Shown piece by piece: positions 54,734 to 63,563 of a DNA stretch of 64,000 nucleotides (positions within the stretch are counted from its first letter, which is position 1; every line of letters begins with the position of its first letter). The notes beneath the pieces are model-generated. The model was not told where the DNA came from, made no database searches, and was given only the letters and a program-made list of their open reading frames with translations. The position numbers and the translations under genes are program-made. The DNA lies in NCBI RefSeq assembly GCF_900696085.1, contig NZ_CAADFC020000009.1, positions 1 through 64,000 on the forward strand. Reading direction: 5' to 3'. This stretch comes from Bradyrhizobium ivorense (GTDB lineage: Bacteria; Pseudomonadota; Alphaproteobacteria; Rhizobiales; Xanthobacteraceae).

Positions 54734-55767
54734 GCGGCACGAGCGAGGAGAAAAAGCTTCCTCCGACACCGAAGAAGCTGCGCGATGCACGCAAGAAGGG
54801 GCAGAGCGCGCGCAGTTCGGATTTGGTGAGCGGGGTCAGCGCCTGCGCCGGTTTTTCCTGTCTGTGGTGGAGAGCGGGAGCGATCGAAGACAAGTGGCAT
54901 GAAACAGTCCGGCTGATCGACAAACTGCAGGAGCAGCCTTTTACGAGCGCTGTTCCGCAGGCGCTCAGCGGCTTACTGGAACTTTCGATCGCAACGGTCG
55001 GGCCTTTACTCGCGGCTGCCGTGGCAGCTGCCCTTCTGGCTAATGTTCTGGCCAATGGTGGCTTCATGTTTGCTTTGGAGCCACTCAAACCGAAACTTGA
55101 GAAACTGGATCCCTTCAAAGGCTTGGCGCGGATCGCATCGAAACGATCGGCCATCGAGCTTGGCAAGACGCTGGTTAAGGTGGTGCTCCTCGGGACGTGC
55201 TTTTTCCTCACAGTGACCGCAAGCTGGAAAGCGCTGGTGTACTTGCCGGTCTGCGGCATGGGCTGTCTCGGAACAGTCTTCACCGAGGTCAAGCTGCTGG
55301 CCGGGATTGCGGCCGGGGCGTTTCTCGTCGGCGGATTGACTGATCTTCTGATCCAGCGCTGGTTGTTCCTGCAGGAGATGCGCATGACCGAAACCGAGGC
55401 CAAGCGCGAGAACAAGGAACAGCAAGGCAATCCGCAGGTGAAACGCGAACACCGGCGTCTGCGCCAGGAATCCGCGAACGAGGCTCCGCTTGGCGTTCAT
55501 CGCGCCAACCTGATCCTAAGGGGGGCCACAACCTTGGTTGGGCTGCGCTATGTTCGCGGCGAAACCGGCGTGCCGGTCCTGGTCTGCCGTGGCGAGGGCG
55601 AAACTGCTTCCACATTGCTTGGCGAGGCGCGCGCGCTGGGCCTCAAGATCGTGGATGAGGACGTCCTGGCGCGACAGCTGCTCGGCAAAGCAAGGCTCGG
55701 CAACCCGGTTCCTTCGCAATATTTCGAGGCGGTCGCAAAAGCACTTTACGCTGGCGGGCTGGTCTAG
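54730..55767 (+). CDS. rhcU: T3SS switch protein RhcU (SctU) without NPTH motif
   Basis: 345 residues of the FlhB/SctU family: SGTSEEKKLPPTPKKLRDAR and KKGQSARSSDLV at the start, four membrane segments, FKGLARIASKRSAIELGKTL, and the linker EAKRENKEQQGNPQVKREHRR. At the autocleavage site, where NPTH is expected between VHRAN and GLRYVRGETG, the sequence is LRGATT. Autocleavage at Asn/Pro would be impossible as read. No frameshift around it is apparent, since both flanks stay in frame and match the family. SctU normally cleaves itself to change substrate specificity. Last gene of the operon. Confidence 0.93.
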   Translation: MSGTSEEKKLPPTPKKLRDARKKGQSARSSDLVSGVSACAGFSCLWWRAGAIEDKWHETVRLIDKLQEQPFTSAVPQALSGLLELSIATVGPLLAAAVAAALLANVLANGGFMFALEPLKPKLEKLDPFKGLARIASKRSAIELGKTLVKVVLLGTCFFLTVTASWKALVYLPVCGMGCLGTVFTEVKLLAGIAAGAFLVGGLTDLLIQRWLFLQEMRMTETEAKRENKEQQGNPQVKREHRRLRQESANEAPLGVHRANLILRGATTLVGLRYVRGETGVPVLVCRGEGETASTLLGEARALGLKIVDEDVLARQLLGKARLGNPVPSQYFEAVAKALYAGGLV

Positions 55768-55877
55768 AGTGCTTTCGAGCGAAGCGGGTACCGGTTCGCG
55801 TGAAGAAAACGCGTCAGACCGAAAATCTAGAGAACCGTTCCCAATCCATCGGATCGGAAAAAACGCTAGATCATCTT
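55768..55877. repeat. Rhizobiales intergenic palindromic repeat
   Basis: Sequence of the type TCTAGAG..TTTCGAGCGAAG..GGTTCGCGTGAAGAAAACGCGTC..TCTAGA ending AAAACGCTAGATC, a common dispersed intergenic repeat in Bradyrhizobium and relatives (from memory). It lies between the convergent ends of rhcU and y4xK. Confidence 0.6.
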
Positions 55878-55903
55878 GACGGTGGCGCTAGGTGGCGGCC
55901 CCC

Positions 55904-56542
55904 TCATCGAGGAGGGGCTTCCAGTGTCGCCCTGTTGCTCGCTCCATCTTCCCCTTTGTCCTTGTTGGGCGGGGCGAAGGTGCCGTAGCTGGCAACAGGA
56001 ATGGCGGCGCGATCGCCACTACCTGTCATGACAGATCGATTGTCCAGCAAGTCGAGTGGATCGTTGACCATGACTGCCAGGTTGTTTCTGGTCGAGCAGC
56101 CGAGCGTCGGATCGAATGAATTGTCGTTTACTGCAGGCCCGACGATGGAAAGCGACGGACAGACAGGAGGATGGGCTTCAAAGGTGATCGCCTCGATCCG
56201 TACCCCGAAACGGGCGGGCAGATCGAGCGGGGAGGCGGCCAGGCGGATGTTATAGGGGGCAATGCCCATGGCACGCGCCTCGTGGGCCACTTGTGCAATA
56301 AGCCGGGGTGAGCCGCTGACATCGACATGGAGTGCATCCCGCCGGCCGCCACTGGCACTCGCAATGAAACTCCGCAGCCGATGCCTTTCAGAGCCACGAA
56401 GGCTCTGCAGGAACAAGACGTTGCTTTTCTGCTCCACCTGGATCGCTTGCTCAGCTGGCTCGGAACGGACCGAAGCGCTATTTGCGCATCCACCTAGTGT
56501 TGCCGCCATAACGATCAAATGGCACAGACGTCGCAAGGTCAT
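55904..56542 (-). CDS. y4xK: Lipoprotein Y4xK, CpaD-like
   Basis: 212 residues. Lipoprotein signal LCHLIVMAATLGGCANSA, then a region with CpaD-family character (LRSFIASASGGRRDALHVDV, IAPYNIRLAA, CPSLSIVGPAVNDNSFDPTL with GCSTRNNLAVMV). CpaD proteins are outer-membrane partners of the CpaC secretin in Tad pili. Here it follows rhcC2 by ten bases, the order ttsI-rhcC2-y4xK known from strain NGR234. It may help insert or stabilise RhcC2. Confidence 0.82.
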   Translation of the reverse strand: MTLRRLCHLIVMAATLGGCANSASVRSEPAEQAIQVEQKSNVLFLQSLRGSERHRLRSFIASASGGRRDALHVDVSGSPRLIAQVAHEARAMGIAPYNIRLAASPLDLPARFGVRIEAITFEAHPPVCPSLSIVGPAVNDNSFDPTLGCSTRNNLAVMVNDPLDLLDNRSVMTGSGDRAAIPVASYGTFAPPNKDKGEDGASNRATLEAPPR

Positions 56543-56552
56543 TTGACGATCC

Positions 56553-57938
56553 TCATTCGATGATAAAGCCGGCGCTGCCGGTCAATCCTGGTGCGCTGGT
56601 GCGGGGCGCATCGCGGTCTTTTGGCGGCCGCGCCAGCGTGTTCGTCAAAATGCGGCCCGTGTCCGACGGCGGTGCGATGCGATCGCTCGGCGCACTAATC
56701 CGGCTCGGGTTCGATCCGGGCCGCACGATGTAGGGCGTGACAATAATGACAAGTTCGGTTTCGCGCTTTTGAAACGATGAGGAGCGAAACAGCGCGCCGA
56801 GGATCGGCACGTCGCCGAGCCAGGGAAATTCGCCGATGTCGTTGTTGAAGTTGCGCCTGATCAGTCCGCCGATTGCAAAGCTCTGACCGCTGGCGAGCTC
56901 GACCACGGTGCTGGCCCGCCGCGTCGAGAGGGCGGGGACTTCCATGCCATTGATCTTGATCTGGCCTTCGCTCGACAGTTCGCTGACTTCGGGCTTCACA
57001 CGGACATTGATCTGATTATTGTTGAGAACCGTCGGAACGAATTCGAGGCTCACGCCGAACTGGCGGAATTGGACCGAAACCTGGCGATTATCCTGCATCA
57101 CAGGAATGGGGAATTCGCCGCCGGCCAGGAAGCTTGCGGACTCGCCGGACATCGCCGTCAGATTCGGCTCAGCCAGGATCGAGGCGAGGTGTTCGCTGGC
57201 GAGCGCATCGAGAACAGCGCTGAGGTTGGTATTGCCGGCGCTAAACCCGATGCCGATCGTGCCGCCGCCGCCGGCCGCCCCGGACCCGCCATCTTTACCG
57301 CTGATCAGAAAAGCGCCGTTCGGGCTAGATGCGGTGAAATGGATATTGAGATCCTTGACGGCGCTGCGGGAGACTTCCGCGACCCGTACGCTGAGGTTCA
57401 CCTGCAACGAGCCGGCGACCTGGATCTTGTTGACGACCAGCGCCCCCGCCCCAAGAAACTGCTCGGTGACCTTCTTGGCGGTCTCGACGACCTCGGCATT
57501 GGGCGCCGTACCGCTTAGGATAGCGCCGCGTGGGGTATAGCTGACCTGGATCGGATAGTCGCCGACCTCGGCTCGAAGCGTTGCTCGCAGGTCCTCGATC
57601 GGCTGTGTAACGACCACGCGCAGCTCGGCGAGAGCCTCGCCGTTTTCGTTCAGGGCAAAGAGGCTGGTCCGTCCGGATTTCTTACCAAACACGAAGATCG
57701 TCGTGTTCGACGGCGCCTGATAATCCGCAATCGTCGGGTCGGCAACAAAGATGCTCGCCGCCGCAGCGGTCAGATGAACTGTCTTGCCCTGTGAAGAAGT
57801 CAGGTTCAGCGTGCCGGAGGTGCCGCCGGGCGCCGCGCGTGGCGGTTCTCCTTTGCCATCCCGCTTGATCTCGGCTGCCGCAGCAGCTGGAAACAGCAGA
57901 GCAAGTCCGCACAGGACGTAGCAGAGGCGAGATAACAC
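56553..57938 (-). CDS. rhcC2: T3SS secretin RhcC2 (CpaC-like)
   Basis: About 461 residues from a GTG at 57938 that places a signal peptide first (LSRLCYVLCGLALLFPAAAA); the frame is open to an ATG at 58112, overlapping ttsI, and a TTG at 58007 is also possible. A BON/N-domain region (ADYQAPSNTTIFVFGKKSGR) is followed by the secretin core: VRVAEVSRSAVKDLNIHFTA, LDALASEHLASILAEPNLTA, SGESASFLAGGEFPIPV, and FPWLGDVPILGALFRSSSFQ with ELVIIVTPYIVRP at the end. It forms the outer-membrane ring together with RhcC1. Confidence 0.9.
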   Translation of the reverse strand: MLSRLCYVLCGLALLFPAAAAAEIKRDGKGEPPRAAPGGTSGTLNLTSSQGKTVHLTAAAASIFVADPTIADYQAPSNTTIFVFGKKSGRTSLFALNENGEALAELRVVVTQPIEDLRATLRAEVGDYPIQVSYTPRGAILSGTAPNAEVVETAKKVTEQFLGAGALVVNKIQVAGSLQVNLSVRVAEVSRSAVKDLNIHFTASSPNGAFLISGKDGGSGAAGGGGTIGIGFSAGNTNLSAVLDALASEHLASILAEPNLTAMSGESASFLAGGEFPIPVMQDNRQVSVQFRQFGVSLEFVPTVLNNNQINVRVKPEVSELSSEGQIKINGMEVPALSTRRASTVVELASGQSFAIGGLIRRNFNNDIGEFPWLGDVPILGALFRSSSFQKRETELVIIVTPYIVRPGSNPSRISAPSDRIAPPSDTGRILTNTLARPPKDRDAPRTSAPGLTGSAGFIIE

Positions 57939-58035
57939 GGCAGTGCGCGACGCCCTGGCGACCGTCGACGGCTCATCAGCGCCGGCAGCATTGTAGATGA
58001 CCTTCAAGGGATTGTTGCTTTCAAGTTCGATTTGG

Positions 58036-58725
58036 TCAGGCAGCCGAGGCTGCGCCAATGAGTTCAAGGGTGTAACCGACGCCGCGCGCGGTCTTGATCC
58101 TGAGCGTTGCACCCGACTGGCTCAAATGCGTGCGCAAGCGATAGATCCCGACTTCCAGCGCATTGGTCGAGACCTCATCGTCGAACGCATAAAGGCTATC
58201 CTCCAGCGATGCGCGCGGCACGGTGCGTCCGGCACGGCTGAGCAAATGCTCAAGAATGCACACTTCGCGGCGAGCGATCTTCAGTATCCGACCGCCGACC
58301 GCGACTTGCCTTGCAATGGGGTCGAAATGCAGATTGCCGAATGTCACGAGCGGCGCCGTCATTTGCGTCGACCGCCGCAGAATGGCCCGCATGCGTGCGA
58401 TGAGTTCGTCTGTCGACACGGGTTTCGGGAGGAAATCGTCCGCGCCCGCATTGAAAATCGCAATCCGCCGGCCGAGATCATTGAGACTGCTCATCATAAT
58501 GGCCGGCATCGAGCGTCCCTCGCGCCGCAGCTGCTTCAGCCAATCCAAGCCGTCTCCATCGGGCAGCACCAATTCGAGCAAAAGAATGTGGTAGTTGGCG
58601 CAATCCAGCGCGGCCGCCGCCTCATCCAGCGTGCGTGTCACGTCAACGGCGAACCCGCAACAAAGGAGCGCTTCCTTCACAGCACGGGCAAAGTCCGCAT
58701 GATGATCAACCAGGAGAATTCGCAT
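58036..58725 (-). CDS. ttsI: T3SS transcriptional activator TtsI
   Basis: 229 residues from the ATG at 58725 (GAGAGG upstream). An OmpR-type response regulator: receiver domain MRILLVDHHADFARAVKEAL with KPVSTDELIARMRAIL, and a winged-helix DNA-binding domain (ARREVCILEHLLSRAGRTVP, VSTNALEVGIYRLRTHL, IKTARGVGYTLE). At the phosphorylation position there is Glu51 in ILLLELVLPDGDG instead of Asp, so activity should not depend on phosphorylation. It activates tts-box promoters, of which several lie in this window. No kinase gene is adjacent. Confidence 0.95.
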   Translation of the reverse strand: MRILLVDHHADFARAVKEALLCCGFAVDVTRTLDEAAAALDCANYHILLLELVLPDGDGLDWLKQLRREGRSMPAIMMSSLNDLGRRIAIFNAGADDFLPKPVSTDELIARMRAILRRSTQMTAPLVTFGNLHFDPIARQVAVGGRILKIARREVCILEHLLSRAGRTVPRASLEDSLYAFDDEVSTNALEVGIYRLRTHLSQSGATLRIKTARGVGYTLELIGAASAA

Positions 58726-58925
58726 GTCATCGCCTCTCGTCCATCCACGCCCAGACCTTAAGTGCGTCACGGTTGACCTAGAGGTTCGACGAAACTGACA
58801 GACGTTCGCTTTGGCGTGTGCGCCAAAGTGTGGCAGCGATGAAGCGGAGCGTGGTGGCGGGCGATCAATCCCGCTGACTTCCTTTTTATAAGATTGAAAA
58901 ATGCGATGACCTGACGGCGACGGCA

Positions 58926-60299
58926 TGCGTCGTCGGCGATGCCGAGCAGGCCCCTTGTGACGGGAAGAATCGCGAAATCATTCACGAGGCCGCAAGCAGT
59001 TGCAGCAGATCGGCGGATCTGCGCATCGATCGCAGCGATGTCTGCACGCACGGAGTAGCCGTCTTCGATCATAATAGCGCTAGAGCGCGCAATCGAAGCC
59101 CAAGCGCAGGAGCGAGCGGATGGATTTGTGGTTGACCAGCCTGGCGAAACCGACATTGTTGGAACTCCCCACCTTGCCCCAGTCTCGCGGTCAATCTTGC
59201 TATGCTGTCGAGCCTGTGGCGTCGCCAAGTCACGATAAGGCAAGGTTTTCCGCGTGAATGATAATTTCACGCTAAGCGTCTGGACGATGCCTCCAGAGCC
59301 GCGATGTGCGACGAACAGATCGATGCGCCTCCCGGCTATTGAGAAAATCGCTCCCTAGCCGGCGATAGACATGCAGTACGCCAACGATCCCGATGTTTTG
59401 CCGCGTCGGATGCTGCGCCCCATCGACAGTAGTGAATGAGAGGCAGATAGGGGCGCCGCTCATCGGGGCTACGACGCCTCTGATTGAGGTCATTGCGCCA
59501 ACTGCATCTCATCTTGGATGAGCGGCGGCGGAATGATCGAAGCGCGAATTTGTGGTTACGTGGTGCACTCACAGCGCGAGGTAAACATACCCCGCTTTCT
59601 GCCCAACTGCTAAATCCTGATCCGGCTGCAGCAGGGGTGGAACCGATTCCTTTGCGCTGAACGTGAGCGGTGTTGAGAACACGCCGTCGACAGGAGTGAT
59701 CGATCCGCGTGGCGGAGCGAAGCGGCGCGGCGTTGAGTTTGAGAGACGTTCGCAATTCTTGCTACCTGTCAGGAAGTGTTCGCGCGAGCGCTGTTGTGTG
59801 TCGCGAGGTTGTCGGAAATCCTACAATCTGACGTTAGGTGAGATTCAAGTGTCTTTAACAGTTGGTTACACGTACCCTCAAACTTGTGCGCGTCTTGAAG
59901 CGACGGCGACGCAGTCTGGACACGGTCATAGGTTTGAGGATCGCGGTCGGTCTTACTTTCTCCAACGTCGTGAGCATTTCGTCTCTCCAAATCGTACGAG
60001 GCGCAGGCGGACCCGCAACGATGGCGTGAGGCAGTCGTTCTTGCTGCGCGTTAAAGGGGAAGCCATAGCGCGCGTAAGCGTGGGATTGCCGGATCGCCTC
60101 ACACCCGGCGAGTGGCAGGCAGACTATGGCTGGCGGCAAGATGCGTTGATCTGACCCGTGGGGCTTAGCGTCATGGATGCAGACGCGCGATTGCCAAAGT
60201 CGAATTGACCGGCAAGGGATTGAACAGAGAATCGAACGTCACACCACATTCTTGAATGCTGCCTCCAAAGACCGCAACCCTTTATGGGGGCTTCATGCA
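58926..60299. other. Long leader region between nod box and ttsI
   Basis: About 1.4 kb with no convincing gene. Minus-strand frames (e.g. 59272-59493) lack motifs and ribosome sites. If the nod box at 60.3 kb drives ttsI, this would be its untranslated leader or an insertion between promoter and gene. Confidence 0.4.
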
Positions 60300-60347
60300 G
60301 GATCGGAAAAATCAATTGTTTTGATGGAACGCATTCAAGCGGCAGAT
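60300..60347 (-). promoter_or_regulatory. nod box
   Basis: On the minus strand ATCAAAACAATTGATTTT with TCCGAT matches the conserved 3' half of the nod box (ATCnAAACAATCRATTTTACCAAT). Upstream the ATC and GAAT-like elements fit the 5' half. NodD would bind here with flavonoids. It points toward ttsI, whose start is about 1.57 kb away. Confidence 0.75.
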
Positions 60348-60781
60348 AGGTGTAGGGCGGCTGCGCCGCTTGCCGTGGTTGATGCAGGTGTTTACTGCGC
60401 TCAGTCATGCGATCGTGTTGGCGGTCTTCTGATCAAGCGCGCGTCTCGCATCACGCCGAAGGCGTTCTCCGGTTCACCACACGAGTTCGGTATCGAATAT
60501 GTACGCGGCGATCGGATCGATGTCGGGCATTAGCCGAAGCTCTCCCGAATGAGTGACGTCAAACAACGACTTGGAATGGCTGGTCGAATGGGCGCCACGC
60601 GTCGGACCCCGCTCTCGGGATGTTGGCGTCGATTGAGTCATTTGAAGGCCGCTTGATGCGCATGCTGCGGTGGCTGTTGTTCGCGATGTTTGCGCGTATC
60701 CTCGAGCTCGCCCTAGGCTTGCTGCCGCGGTGTTTGCACATGGATGCACGTTTTCGCGATAGAGCACGATCGGTAGCTTAT

Positions 60782-61750
60782 CTATTCAGCGCCATCACGC
60801 CTGTACGGATTGTCTTCGCGGGCGGTCCGGTAGTCGTCGAGATTGCCGCCTAGAAACAGGCGTTCGGTCTCTCGGGTTGGGGCTCTGCCCAGGGAGCACA
60901 TCAGATCCACATCTGCATCGATGTTGTCCTGATCCCCGACATTGATTCGAAGCCCAATACTGCTCAGGACGTCGTCTGGCGTCCAAGCCGAGGACTTCGG
61001 TACGGTGTAAGTGTGCAACGTGCTCGCATTGTTGGCGATCGCTCGTGCCCAGTGGTCGCGCGAAACGACGAGTTTTGACGGATCCTCAAACTAACGACAC
61101 GAAAGGAGAATCTTGTTGTCGTGCCGCGCATATGCCATCCAGCCAGGCGCGCAAGGTCCATAGGATATCGTTCCAGAGGATCACCAACGGGAGGAATGAT
61201 CTCCTGCCGTGTTACGAACATGCGATATTGCGCTCGTGTCGGCTTTCGTGCGCAGCTTGGAATCGCTGTCTTGGTTCTGAAAGCGCCGCAGTGTGACGTA
61301 TGACGACCCCGCTACACCGTCGAAGATGCGGTCCCGATCGACTCTGGCATCGAAAGCAGCGGTCGCTGGCGACCAACGTGCTGATTGCTGGTCGGCAAGA
61401 TCGATCTCGCTTCTGAGCGCATCAAGCGCACCTGTCAGCGTTGCGGCAAGCTTAGCGCGGGCGCTGACAAATGATGTGGCTGGATAGCGACCGGTTTCCG
61501 TGGCGACCTCGTCCGGCGCAGACGTGGCCGTCCCGGGATTTGCCGCAAGGCAGACTGAATCGGACGCGGGGTTAACCGAATCCAAGTCATTTAGCTGCTG
61601 CTCGAAGCTTGCTTGATCCTCGGACCGGTGTGCCGGCGCGTCGGTGTGTGCGTTCAGCTCGGCTGGCTGCCGGTCCACCCGGTGCGGCTGCTGCAAGACG
61701 TCGTGAGCCTCAAAGGGAGTATCTGCGGGATTCCGTGGATCAACATTCAT
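60782..61750 (-). pseudogene. Frameshifted T3SS effector gene
   Basis: A first frame of 189 codons starts MNVDPRNPADTPFEAHDV, has the shared motif ASFEQQLNDLD and a helical part (AKLAATLTGALDALRSEIDL). It shifts frame near 61225 to HMFVTRQEIIPPVGDPLERY, PMDLARLAGWHMRG, and again near 61030 to HTYTVPKSSAWTPDDVLSSI, GLRINVGDQDNIDADVDLMC and LFLGGNLDDYRTAREDN. A tts box lies 45 bases upstream. The pieces read like one effector of about 320 residues, possibly NopP-like; that family call is uncertain. Confidence 0.6.
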
Positions 61751-61794
61751 TTCTCTTCCATCACCCCTGGAGTGCCGGCCGTTGGCATGGAGTG

Positions 61795-61824
61795 TTGCAG
61801 GTGCAGCTTTCGAGAAGCTGACGG
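61795..61824 (-). promoter_or_regulatory. tts box of the frameshifted effector
   Basis: GTCAGCTTCTCGAAAGCTGC on the minus strand, full consensus match. Confidence 0.9.
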
Positions 61825-62274
61825 ACCAGGAAGGAAGCCAGTATCCGTTTGAGGGGCGCCGGATGAATTCAGTTCAGCGAGGCGAGCGGTCCGCCAGACG
61901 GAAGCTGCGCAAAGCGATATAACAAAAGTCGACGCTGCTTTGTGCCATCTGGCATTCCTGTTTCGACGAGGGAGAGATCCGGTGCCTTGACTGAGCTTGT
62001 TCGCCCGGCCATCCATTGCCGGCCTATCGTCTGGGTGGCAGAGAGTCCTTGCCAGGTCTCAACGTGGACAAGCTGGCAGATGCGGTTGGTCGACGTGTTC
62101 TTTCGGAAATCGTCCGCTTAGGCACATGTGAGAGCCGCATTCTCTCGTTCATATCGGCCTCCGTTGGATTAGCGCGGCCGGTTGCCGTTTGTAGTTCCAA
62201 GCGGCCGCCGCTCGATCAAATCGTTCCAGCGATGTTGCATGAGGCCAGGCCACTTTAGCGAACCTGACCTACGA

Positions 62275-62304
62275 GGTTGTGACGTCGGAATAGCCGTCAC
62301 AACC
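62275..62304. promoter_or_regulatory. Perfect inverted repeat upstream of virK-like gene
   Basis: GGTTGTGACG (62275-62284) and CGTCACAACC (62295-62304) with a 10-base spacer. A further GACAGGTTGTTTTTGTCACA-like half site follows near 62325. Operator-like, 130 bases before the start codon. Confidence 0.5.
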
Positions 62305-62436
62305 ACTTGCGCCTGGTTGCGACAGGTTGTTTTTGTCACAAGCGCGGGCGTGCTTGATGTCTGGAATCCGCCAAACGGCTTGCTAGGACGACGTCTGCAA
62401 CATGCGATCTGTGGTACTTATCGAGGAGAAGAGCAT

Positions 62437-62877
62437 ATGAAGTTTACTGGCAGAGGGCTGGCGATCCTGTTGTCCTTGCTTTCGGCCGCAAGCATGAGCA
62501 CGATGGCGAGAGCCGACGAGCCGTCGCCGAAATACACCGAGGTGCTCAATGCCCTGCAGACCGGAAAGAATGTGAAGCTCATCCTGGACATGAGCCGCTG
62601 TGCCACCGCGGAGGGTAGCAAGCCTGCGTCGGCGACGCAGGCTGGTCTGGTCATCAATGCCTTCAGGGTGACGCCCCAGAACGGCATCAGCTTCGCCAAT
62701 GCGCACCAAACGGTGGACAGTTCCGGGCATGCCGTGACCGAATACATCCGCCATAGCCTTAGCCGCGAAGGCAAGCTCACGGTTCGGGCCTCGAAGCTTG
62801 TCGTCGGGACCACCGAACTCGTGAACCAGGGCGAATTCATCTGCGATCTGCCTGATGGCGCAAGGTTCATCTGGTAA
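62437..62877 (+). CDS. virK: VirK-family secreted protein
   Basis: 146 residues from the ATG at 62437 (GAGGAGAA nearby); an in-frame extension to 62182 is not protein-like. Signal peptide LAILLSLLSAASMSTMARA, cut before DEPSP. The mature part (TEVLNALQTGKNVKLILDMS, VINAFRVTPQNGISFANAHQ, LTVRASKLVVGTTELVNQGE, FICDLPDGARFIW) matches the VirK family found in Agrobacterium, Ralstonia and rhizobia. Its role is not well known; family members are linked to host interaction. A terminator follows. Confidence 0.82.
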   Translation: MKFTGRGLAILLSLLSAASMSTMARADEPSPKYTEVLNALQTGKNVKLILDMSRCATAEGSKPASATQAGLVINAFRVTPQNGISFANAHQTVDSSGHAVTEYIRHSLSREGKLTVRASKLVVGTTELVNQGEFICDLPDGARFIW

Positions 62878-62967
62878 ACCAAGAGCACTGCCCAGGGACA
62901 GCACTTCGAAGCCGTTTCCTTAACGCGTGGATGCTTCACCGAACATGGCACGATAATCTAGATCGTG

Positions 62968-62998
62968 AAGACGGCCAGATTGTTTTTGACCGTCTTTT
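62968..62998 (+). terminator. Terminator after virK
   Basis: AAGACGGcCA pairs with TGaCCGTCTT (one mismatch) and the 3' arm runs into TTTT. It is about 90 bases past the virK stop. Confidence 0.6.
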
Positions 62999-63563
62999 CG
63001 TCCGGCGCCCGAGTTGTACGAAGTTGCGCCAGTTCGCTCAACGCCGCCGTATGAGGGCTGACGATCCTCATCGGATCTTTGTGATCGGAAGATCGGCAGT
63101 TCCGGCTATGCTCGTACGATCAGGAGCCAAGGAGCCTCATTAAACCAAAAAACGGGTCGCCAAAGTACGTTCGCATCATTGTCCGAGACTCTTGTGAGAC
63201 ATTCCTTCCAATCCGATTAATCTGCCGGCCCGCGATGATTGGCGCTTGACCTCGGCCAAGCCATCGTCTTGTAGCGCGTTCGCATCTTGTATCCCGATGG
63301 TGCTCGGATCTGGTCGTCTGAAAGATAGATCCTGCTTGAGATCATGCTGTGACTGGCATGGTCAGGTTTGGCGGACAGCGCTGGAACGCAGTTCTAGGAC
63401 GTCTGGAAGCAAAAGATCTTCGTGGCTTCGGGAGCCCCTTGGGAAGCTGTCCCAACGTGCCGACGAGCCCTTCGTTCAGCCAAATAGCGGCCGATGGAAG
63501 AGAAGAACGCCGCCTCCGGGTAGGCTTTCGGCCGTGTAGGGCTGACCGTGGATCAAGAAACGG
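62999..63563. other. No gene recognised
   Basis: Short plus-strand frames only; no motifs. Confidence 0.35.

Noticed and set aside
62182..62436. Upstream extension of the VirK-family gene
   Set aside because: It covers an operator-like palindrome, lacks a ribosome site and would mask a good signal peptide.
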